Shown: positions 23,660 through 28,881 of the stretch, piece by piece
Numbering within the stretch: position 1 is the first letter of the stretch
How the letters are laid out: every line of letters starts with the position of its first letter
Assembly (NCBI GenBank): GCA_002440265.1
Contig: DJSG01000025.1
Coordinates: 1-28,881, forward strand
DNA: 28,881 nt
From: Bacteroidales bacterium UBA6340
GTDB lineage: Bacteria > Bacteroidota > Bacteroidia > Bacteroidales > Paludibacteraceae
Direction of reading: 5' to 3'
Position numbers and translations under genes: made by a program
The notes under the pieces: model-generated
Database searches by the model: none
What the model saw: the letters and a program-made list of their open reading frames with translations, nothing else
What the model was told of the DNA's origin: nothing

Positions 23660-24469
23660 TTATAGTTCTATCTCACCGTCGAACACAAAGTCGGCGGTGC
23701 CTGTCATCAGCACGTGTCCGTTGTCGTTGAGGGCTATCTGCAGGTCGCCACCGCGCAGATGTACCATCACTTCGCTGTCTGTCAGGTGGCGGTGTATGGC
23801 AGCCACAGCGGTGGCACACGCCCCCGTACCGCAAGCCATGGTCTCACCGCTGCCACGCTCCCACACCCGCATACTTATCTCGCTTGGGTTGGCAACGGCA
23901 GCGAACTCCACATTCGTGCGCTCTGGAAAGGGAGGTGCACATTCAATCATCGGACCCAACTGCTCCACAGGCACACCGTCCAAGGTCTCGTAGAAGAGTA
24001 CCGCATGCGGGTTACCCATATTCACAGTTGTCATATCAATGCGCTGCCCGTGAACGGACATGTGCAAGTCGTTTATACTCAGCGGTTTGCCCATATCCAC
24101 CTGCACGCTCTGCACTTTGTCGCCCGCCAACGTGAGGTGCAAGGTCTTCACTCCGGCAAGGGTTTCGAGGGTGAGGTCTGTCTTGTGCGTCAGTCCTCGT
24201 TCATACACATAGCGGGCTATGCAGCGCGAGGCATTGCCGCACATCTGCGCTTCCGAGCCGTCGGCATTGAAGATTCGCATACGGAAATCGCACGTCTCAC
24301 TCGGCTGGATAAGCACTATCCCATCACTCCCGATGCCCGTATGGCGGTCACTCCAGCGGTATGCCAACGCACTCCAATCCATGTCATCGGGTAGGTGTTG
24401 CGTGACCATATCTATATAGATATAGTCATTCCCCAACCCGTGCATTTTTGTGAAAGGTATCTTTGCCAT
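23660..24469 (-). CDS. dapF: Diaminopimelate epimerase
   Basis: A 269-aa cofactor-independent epimerase that turns LL-diaminopimelate into the meso form for peptidoglycan and lysine. The two catalytic cysteines are C77 in MCGNASRC and C213 in ACGTGACA. The N-terminal FTKMHGLGNDYIYID is diagnostic. I start at ATG 24467-24469, four bases after the methyltransferase stop, giving MAKIPFTKMHGLG; an in-frame ATG five codons upstream is possible but would overlap that gene. It sits directly ahead of dapL. Confidence 0.96.
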   Translation of the reverse strand: MAKIPFTKMHGLGNDYIYIDMVTQHLPDDMDWSALAYRWSDRHTGIGSDGIVLIQPSETCDFRMRIFNADGSEAQMCGNASRCIARYVYERGLTHKTDLTLETLAGVKTLHLTLAGDKVQSVQVDMGKPLSINDLHMSVHGQRIDMTTVNMGNPHAVLFYETLDGVPVEQLGPMIECAPPFPERTNVEFAAVANPSEISMRVWERGSGETMACGTGACATAVAAIHRHLTDSEVMVHLRGGDLQIALNDNGHVLMTGTADFVFDGEIEL

Positions 24470-24473
24470 ACGC

Positions 24474-25259
24474 CTACATATCAAATGGGTCTTCCTGTTT
24501 GGGTGTGGCGTAATTCATCTGTTGCAGATAGAAGTCTTTCGTGAGCCGTGCATACTCTTCACTGCGCGGTGCCGTGGCAGACTCGATGTGCAATACCGAC
24601 ATCTTCGGTCGTACAGGACCTACCATAGCCACTTTCTGCAGGGCAATCATCACACGTTTGGCAGGTTTCTTGGGCTTAGGATGCACACGTGTGATACGCA
24701 CGGGCAACAGCCCTTCCCACGCCGCCAAGGTGAGGAACTCGGATTCCATGGTAGCGGGCAGTATCACGGCAAACGTGCCGTCGTCCGACAACAGCGATGC
24801 CGCCCCGTGCAGCAACTGGCTGTATGTCAGTTTGTCGGTGTGGCGTGCATCGGCTTTCGCGGGGTCGGGGTTCTTCAGGCTGTCCTGGAAATACGGCGGG
24901 TTGCTGACTATCAGTTGGAACGGCATCGTGGATTGGAACTCCTGCAAAGCGCAAGGCACGCATGTCAGCCTGTCCGTCCATGGCGAAATCTTGAAGTTCT
25001 GCACCGCCTGGGTCACTGCGGCGTGGTTGATATCAATGCCCTGTACGTGAAAGTCCTTGCCCGCATCGTCCAAGCGTTGCGCCAGCATCAACGCAATCAG
25101 TCCGCTACCTGTACCTATGTCCAAGGCGCGAACTCGGTTCATAGCAGGCAACGGACACCATGCGCCGATGAGGACACCGTCGGTGCCGACCTTCATGGCA
25201 CACTTGTCATGCCATACGGTAAAGCGTTGAAATCGGAAATTGGGAATGGCTGTGCTCAT
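24474..25259 (-). CDS. trmN6: tRNA1(Val) A37 N6-methyltransferase family protein
   Basis: A 261-aa Rossmann-fold methyltransferase like E. coli YfiC/TrmN6, which makes m6A37 in tRNA-Val. The N-terminus FRFQRFTVWHDKCAMKVGTDGVLIGAW is typical. The SAM-binding motif is LDIGTGSGLIALMLA (about 46-60) and the catalytic motif is NPPYF (120-124), as in N6-adenine enzymes. The ATG at 25257-25259 lies inside the upstream membrane-protein gene (53-base overlap); no later start would keep the conserved N-terminus. The substrate assignment comes from the family; HemK-like release-factor methyltransferases share NPPY but not the N-terminal signature. Confidence 0.9.
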   Translation of the reverse strand: MSTAIPNFRFQRFTVWHDKCAMKVGTDGVLIGAWCPLPAMNRVRALDIGTGSGLIALMLAQRLDDAGKDFHVQGIDINHAAVTQAVQNFKISPWTDRLTCVPCALQEFQSTMPFQLIVSNPPYFQDSLKNPDPAKADARHTDKLTYSQLLHGAASLLSDDGTFAVILPATMESEFLTLAAWEGLLPVRITRVHPKPKKPAKRVMIALQKVAMVGPVRPKMSVLHIESATAPRSEEYARLTKDFYLQQMNYATPKQEDPFDM

Positions 25260-25947
25260 GATGATGACAATTATCTTCTGTTAATATATGTACGGTCAAA
25301 TAGATGCCAAAGCCGATAAACAGCACGGCAGACACATAGCGCACCCATTTTTCGATGCCGTGCAAGCGCGATTGCAGCACGTCCGTCGAGATGGCACTAT
25401 ACGACACCAGCCACGCGATAATCATTATCGGAAGCCCCGTACCCAAGCCGAAGACGACTGGCAAGGTCCAGTTCCACGACATAGGCAGCGTGATGGCGAT
25501 GTCAATCATCGTGAAGAAGTACACTAATCTGTGCGGGCAAAAGGCGATGGCAAAGAATATACCCAGCATAAATGACCACAGCCAACTGCTTCGGCTGTCG
25601 GCACTCTTCAGCCACTTCGACAGTCCGTGGTCGTGCTCGTGGTGGTGATGCCCCGAAAACAACAGCAGCACACCGCATATCAACATGAATACTGCCAACA
25701 GCGGCTCGCCCCAATGTTCCAACATGTGTTGCACACCGTCCGTGCGTGCACCCATCAGAAATGGCACGGCAACCAATACATACGTCACCAACTTGCCCAA
25801 TACGAACATCAATCCGTTGATAATCACCTTGCGGCGATTGCCTATCTCCTTGTCGATATATCCGATGGCGGCAATACTCGTGAACAGAGTACACGGATCC
25901 AAAATCATCAAGAAACCCAATAATAATGCTGTTAAAACTTGCGCCAT
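25207..25947 (-). CDS. CcdA/DsbD-like permease of ArsG-related type with His-rich loops
   Basis: A 246-aa membrane protein with about six spans, resembling the short CcdA/DsbD-type permeases of Bacteroidetes that are often annotated as ArsG-like aminobenzylarsenical efflux permeases or cytochrome biogenesis proteins. The paired cysteines of the fold are present: C19 in LDPC and C137 in AFCP. Two His clusters are unusual: HHHHEHDH (100-107) in a loop, and CHHHEHSH (227-234) near the C-terminus, both pointing to metal binding. Its true substrate (thiol electrons, metal ion or metalloid) is undecided. It is the first gene of the dap transcription unit, has its own promoter at 25976-26007, and its last 17 codons overlap the methyltransferase start. 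Confidence 0.75.
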   Translation of the reverse strand: MAQVLTALLLGFLMILDPCTLFTSIAAIGYIDKEIGNRRKVIINGLMFVLGKLVTYVLVAVPFLMGARTDGVQHMLEHWGEPLLAVFMLICGVLLLFSGHHHHEHDHGLSKWLKSADSRSSWLWSFMLGIFFAIAFCPHRLVYFFTMIDIAITLPMSWNWTLPVVFGLGTGLPIMIIAWLVSYSAISTDVLQSRLHGIEKWVRYVSAVLFIGFGIYLTVHILTEDNCHHHEHSHSQFPISTLYRMA

Positions 25948-25975
25948 ATCGAATGTAAAGTCCGTAAAATCGCCG

Positions 25976-26007
25976 CAAAGTTACGAATTTTCCATAACTT
26001 TTGCAAC
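25976..26007 (-). promoter_or_regulatory. Promoter of the permease-trmN6-dap unit
   Basis: On the minus strand: GTTG (26007-26004), exactly 20 bases, then TAACTTTG (25983-25976), the same pair of elements as the rel promoter. The predicted start is near 25969, with a leader of about 22 bases. Confidence 0.7.
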
Positions 26008-26134
26008 ATTCATTTCTCTAAATGCTGCAGGAGCAGACACGAAGGTGTGTTTGTTGTCCCATTTCGGGGTCTCGTTGTTGTAGATATGTGATAATTATTG
26101 TTAAACTCTATTTCTATACATCTTCTCCGCTTTT

Positions 26135-26222
26135 TTCGATGTTTTCTCGGGTTAACTTCGAGAGAACTACGAGTGAATCACCAAAAAATCACGACCAATT
26201 ATCGACCATAAATCGATGATTT
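26135..26222. repeat. 88-bp array with CGA every 11 bp upstream of the ABC-F gene
   Basis: Eight consecutive 11-bp units: TTCGATGTTTT, CTCGGGTTAAC, TTCGAGAGAAC, TACGAGTGAAT, CACCAAAAAAT, CACGACCAATT, ATCGACCATAA, ATCGATGATTT. Six have CGA at unit positions 3-5; the other two have CGG and CCA. The second to fourth units fit the NYCGAGNGAAY consensus of the arrays near rel and asnS; the later ones are more diverged. It ends 24 bases before the ABC-F -33 element. Confidence 0.65.
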
Positions 26223-26245
26223 TTTAATGTTATTTCAACAATATA

Positions 26246-26277
26246 ATTGTGTATCCCGCATTTTTTCCCTAACTTTG
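26246..26277 (+). promoter_or_regulatory. ABC-F gene promoter
   Basis: ATTG at 26246-26249 (one base from TTTG), exactly 20 bases, then TAACTTTG at 26270-26277. The predicted start of transcription is near 26284, only about 8 bases before the ATG at 26292, so the message would be almost leaderless. Confidence 0.65.
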
Positions 26278-26291
26278 CAGCACAACAACGT

Positions 26292-28028
26292 ATGGCAGTC
26301 GTAACACCTTATTTATTAGTGGAGCACCTCTCCAAGTCGATGGGGTCCAAAGTCTTGTTCTCGGACATCAGTTTTGCCGTGAACAAAGGGCAGCGTATCG
26401 CTCTGATAGCGCGCAACGGAATCGGGAAAAGCACGCTCATGGATATTCTCATGGGCAGAACGGACTATGACAGCGGCAAGATAACATGGCGCAATGACCT
26501 CAAAGTGAAGTATCTGCCGCAGTTGCTACCCGCCATAGAGGGCGAAGAACATCTCAGCGGAGGGCAGCGCAAACGGCTCGCCTTGCAGCGTGTGTTGGAC
26601 GACGAACCCGACATGCTCCTGCTCGACGAGCCGACCAACCATCTGGATCTCGATACCGTTGTCTGGCTCGAGGACTACCTTGGTGACAAGCGTGCGGCGC
26701 GGGGAGAACGGCCGCTCACCATTCTCATGGTTACCCACGACCGCTATTTCCTCGACCGCGTCTGCACCGATATCCTTGAGTTGGACCAAAATACCCTCTA
26801 TGCCTACCATGGCAACTACGCCTACTATGTGGAGAAACGTGCCGAGCGTATTGAGGTGCAGAACGCCGAGGCGGACAAGTATCGCAACCTCTACCGCACC
26901 GAACTGGACTGGATGCGCCGTATGCCGCAGGCACGTGCGCACAAGGCGCAGTACCGTATCGACAATTTCTATGAGATTGAGCGCAAAGCAAAGCGCGTAC
27001 AGCAGGACGGTGATGTGCGGCTGACGGTGCAATCAGGCTATATAGGCAACAAAATTTTTGAGGCGGAACACGTCTCCAAAACGTTCATATCACCCCGCAC
27101 AGGCGAGGAGAAAGTGATATTGAAGGACTTCAATTATGTCTTTTCCCGTTACGAGAAGTTGGGCATCATCGGCAACAACGGCACCGGAAAATCCACTTTT
27201 CTCAAACTTCTTTTGGGCGAATTGCAACCCGATAGCGGGCATTTTGAGGTAGGAACCACCGTGCGTTTCGGCTACTATGCCCAAACCGGATTGACATTTG
27301 ACGAGGGCAAGAAAGTGATTGATATAGTGCGGGATATAGCCGAAGTCGTGGACATCGGCAATGGCGACAGAATGACGGCAAGCCGGTTCCTCCAGATGTT
27401 CCTCTTCTCCCCCGCACAGCAGTACGACTATGTGGCGAAACTCTCCGGAGGAGAACGCCAACGACTCCATCTGTGTACGGTATTGATGCGCAGCCCTAAC
27501 TTCCTTATTCTCGACGAACCCACCAACGACCTCGACATTCCCACGCTCAATGTCCTCGAGCAATACCTGACCGGTTTCCGCGGTTGTCTCATTGTGGTGA
27601 GCCACGACCGCTACTTTATGGACAAAGTGGTCGAACATTTGTTCGTCTTCCATGGCGATGGCAACGTGCAGGACTTCCCCGGTAATTACACGCAGTACCG
27701 CGAGTATGCCAAGCAAACAGCCACAGCGAACCCTGTCACGGAACAGAAAAACACCAATACTTCCGCGCAGAACGCTGGCAATAAAAAGAACAATACATCG
27801 GAAAATGCAGCACGTCCGCGACGACTTTCGTTCAAGGAAAAGCGCGAATTGGAGGAATTGGAGCAGAAAATGCCTGTTCTTGAAAGGGAGAAAGCCGCTT
27901 TGGAAGCACAACTATCGGGCGGACTTACCTCTCCTGACGACATAGCCAAGGCGTCAACTCGCTACAGGGAGGTGCAATCCGAGTTGGATGATGCCGAAAT
28001 GCGTTGGCTCGAACTCAGCGAGATTTAA
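26292..28028 (+). CDS. ABC-F family ATPase (Uup-like) with shortened first ATPase domain
   Basis: A 578-aa soluble protein with two ABC ATPase domains and no membrane spans, of the Uup-like ABC-F type that acts on ribosomes or DNA repair. Domain 1 has Walker A ARNGIGKST (40-48), Q77, signature LSGGQ (88-92) and Walker B LLLDEP (109-114). Domain 2 has GNNGTGKST, LSGGE and LILDEP. The inter-domain linker with LDWMRRMPQARAHKAQYRIDNF and the C-terminal charged coiled coil (about 510-578) are typical. In domain 1 only 10 residues separate Q77 from the signature, against 52 in domain 2, so most of the helical subdomain is missing. I start at ATG 26292, which follows the promoter and matches the family N-terminus; an in-frame ATG at 26247 overlaps the -33 element. 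Confidence 0.93.
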   Translation: MAVVTPYLLVEHLSKSMGSKVLFSDISFAVNKGQRIALIARNGIGKSTLMDILMGRTDYDSGKITWRNDLKVKYLPQLLPAIEGEEHLSGGQRKRLALQRVLDDEPDMLLLDEPTNHLDLDTVVWLEDYLGDKRAARGERPLTILMVTHDRYFLDRVCTDILELDQNTLYAYHGNYAYYVEKRAERIEVQNAEADKYRNLYRTELDWMRRMPQARAHKAQYRIDNFYEIERKAKRVQQDGDVRLTVQSGYIGNKIFEAEHVSKTFISPRTGEEKVILKDFNYVFSRYEKLGIIGNNGTGKSTFLKLLLGELQPDSGHFEVGTTVRFGYYAQTGLTFDEGKKVIDIVRDIAEVVDIGNGDRMTASRFLQMFLFSPAQQYDYVAKLSGGERQRLHLCTVLMRSPNFLILDEPTNDLDIPTLNVLEQYLTGFRGCLIVVSHDRYFMDKVVEHLFVFHGDGNVQDFPGNYTQYREYAKQTATANPVTEQKNTNTSAQNAGNKKNNTSENAARPRRLSFKEKRELEELEQKMPVLEREKAALEAQLSGGLTSPDDIAKASTRYREVQSELDDAEMRWLELSEI

Positions 28029-28061
28029 TACGGAATAGCAGGCAACTCGTACAAGCAGATT

Positions 28062-28520
28062 CTACTGTTTTCTCCAAAACCTCGCGGTAATATCCTCCAT
28101 ATTTCCGTCCTTCACTCGGTACAACCGTTGATTGGTATTGGGGGATTTCAGTCCGCCCAATGCCTGTATATACGGACCTATCTTGATATAGTCAAAGTGC
28201 TCCAAATGCCAGCCGTCGGGTAGGGTAGTGCGCCCTGTGTACCATGCCACGTGCAGTCCGAGGGTATGGATATATGCTGCCATTTCCTCCACCGCCTGCA
28301 GGTCACCGTCACCCCCCATCAGCCCCACGCATGTCGCGCCCGAATAACGTTCTAACAGCCTGTCTATCACCTCTGTAGTCAGTGGCTCCCCCACATCTTG
28401 CTGCAGATAAGCACTATGGCACCCCTCGCAGCGGTGCGGACAACCACTCAGGTTTAGTGCCAGCGTAGTCTCATCGGGCACCTCCTGAAAGACAATATCA
28501 TAGTCTGCAAATCTTAACAT
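28062..28520 (-). CDS. nrdG: Anaerobic ribonucleotide reductase activating protein
   Basis: A 152-aa radical SAM activase that makes the glycyl radical on the class III ribonucleotide reductase NrdD. The 4Fe-4S motif is CPHRCEGC (C27, C31, C34; CX3CX2C) followed by H35, exactly as in NrdG. Other family marks are VGLMGGDGD and a truncated radical SAM barrel, consistent with the short length. NrdD is not in the window. It follows the ThrE-type gene by 16 bases on the same strand and converges with the ABC-F gene, whose stop is 33 bases away. Confidence 0.94.
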   Translation of the reverse strand: MLRFADYDIVFQEVPDETTLALNLSGCPHRCEGCHSAYLQQDVGEPLTTEVIDRLLERYSGATCVGLMGGDGDLQAVEEMAAYIHTLGLHVAWYTGRTTLPDGWHLEHFDYIKIGPYIQALGGLKSPNTNQRLYRVKDGNMEDITARFWRKQ

Positions 28521-28536
28521 AGGACTTAAAAAACTG

Positions 28537-28881
28537 TTACCTTCGCAGCAATTTGCTTATAGGGTCCTGAGGCAGAGACTTATATCGGTTCTCGCGGGTC
28601 ATGGAGAAGCACCATTTGCGCAGCATGAACGTGGGCAATGATGCCCCGACTGCCATCACAAACACCACGGTGAATGTCGTAACACTGTTCACAAAGAAGT
28701 CCGGCATATAGCGCATCGCCTGCTCGCTGTCCTGCGAAAAACGCATAAACTGCATAAGCGCAAAGATGGTGCGGTAGGCGTACATCCCCGGTATCATCGG
28801 CAGCAGCGCAGGGATATACAGGGTGGTCGTGGGCGTGTGAAGCCAATACGCAAACGCAATGCACACGGCACCAATCACCAG
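28537..28881 (-). CDS. Threonine/serine exporter (ThrE) family, C-terminal part (runs off the window)
   Basis: At least 115 residues of the C-terminal membrane half of a ThrE_2-type (DUF3815) exporter. Hydrophobic spans alternate with the family signature LYIPALLPMIPGMYAYRTIFALM, followed by another span with TVVFVMAVGASLPTFML and a basic cytoplasmic tail. The frame stays open to the window edge with no credible start, so the N-terminus lies beyond 28881; it may be a stand-alone ThrE_2 subunit or the end of a full-length exporter. It is 16 bases ahead of nrdG and probably co-transcribed with it. Confidence 0.85.
   Translation of the reverse strand: MVIGAVCIAFAYWLHTPTTTLYIPALLPMIPGMYAYRTIFALMQFMRFSQDSEQAMRYMPDFFVNSVTTFTVVFVMAVGASLPTFMLRKWCFSMTRENRYKSLPQDPISKLLRR

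Larger units (their letters stand above)
25948..26291. other. Divergent promoter region
   Basis: This 344-base stretch lies between the divergently transcribed permease and ABC-F genes. It holds one promoter for each (25976-26007 minus, 26246-26277 plus) and an 88-bp array with an 11-bp period (26135-26222) just upstream of the ABC-F promoter. I see no gene, tRNA or recognisable structured RNA in it. Confidence 0.65.

Noticed and set aside
28029..28061. Bidirectional terminator between the convergent ABC-F and nrdG genes
   Set aside because: I could find no convincing inverted repeat with a T-run in these 33 bases.

Overview
The window looks like chromosomal DNA of an anaerobic member of the Bacteroidales (Bacteroidetes), possibly near Prevotellaceae or Bacteroidaceae; no genus can be named from the sequence alone. 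The evidence is: promoters of the Bacteroidetes type (TTTG or a one-base variant, exactly 20 bases, then TAnnTTTG) ahead of several genes; families typical of the group (a DUF5689 lipoprotein with a TonB-dependent receptor, DUF1573, DUF2851, DUF389, LL-diaminopimelate aminotransferase DapL); MeaB; and an oxygen-sensitive NrdG. Almost all of the window is core gene content. I see no insertion sequence, prophage, integrase, CRISPR array or rRNA.

Layout. 1-707 is a non-coding leader region with two promoters and one doubtful small ORF. 708-6029 (+) is a compact run: dnaX, a metallophosphoesterase/beta-propeller fusion, and a YgiQ-type radical SAM protein. A tRNA-His gene (6109-6185, -) with its own promoter follows. 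6343-19713 (-) reads, in transcription order, TraB/GumN-like protein, rel/spoT, DUF1573, meaB, dnaB, asnS, TonB-dependent receptor, DUF5689 lipoprotein, cvpA. 19771-25947 (-) reads DsbD/ArsG-like membrane protein, tRNA methyltransferase, dapF, dapL, DUF389, DUF2851, nearly all touching or overlapping. A 344-base divergent promoter region separates this from an ABC-F ATPase gene (26292-28028, +). nrdG and the 3' end of a ThrE-type exporter (-) close the window.

How the genes fit together. dapF and dapL supply meso-diaminopimelate and lysine by the aminotransferase route. rel, DUF1573, meaB and dnaB form one tight transcription unit that couples the stringent-response enzyme to replication and to the methylmalonyl-CoA mutase chaperone. 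The receptor and DUF5689 lipoprotein form an outer-membrane uptake pair.

Points most worth a second look. (1) Intergenic arrays with an 11-bp period: CGA recurs every 11 bp over about 88 bp ahead of the ABC-F gene, and related units occur ahead of rel and asnS. (2) AT-rich 7-bp-period arrays lie in three other spacers. (3) Several core proteins depart from family norms: the ABC-F protein lacks most of its first helical subdomain, Rel lacks its helical and zinc-finger/CC region, and the TraB/GumN protein has lost both GxxH motifs. (4) tRNA-His has two adjacent acceptor-stem mismatches. (5) A GC-rich palindromic repeat sits in frame inside dnaX.
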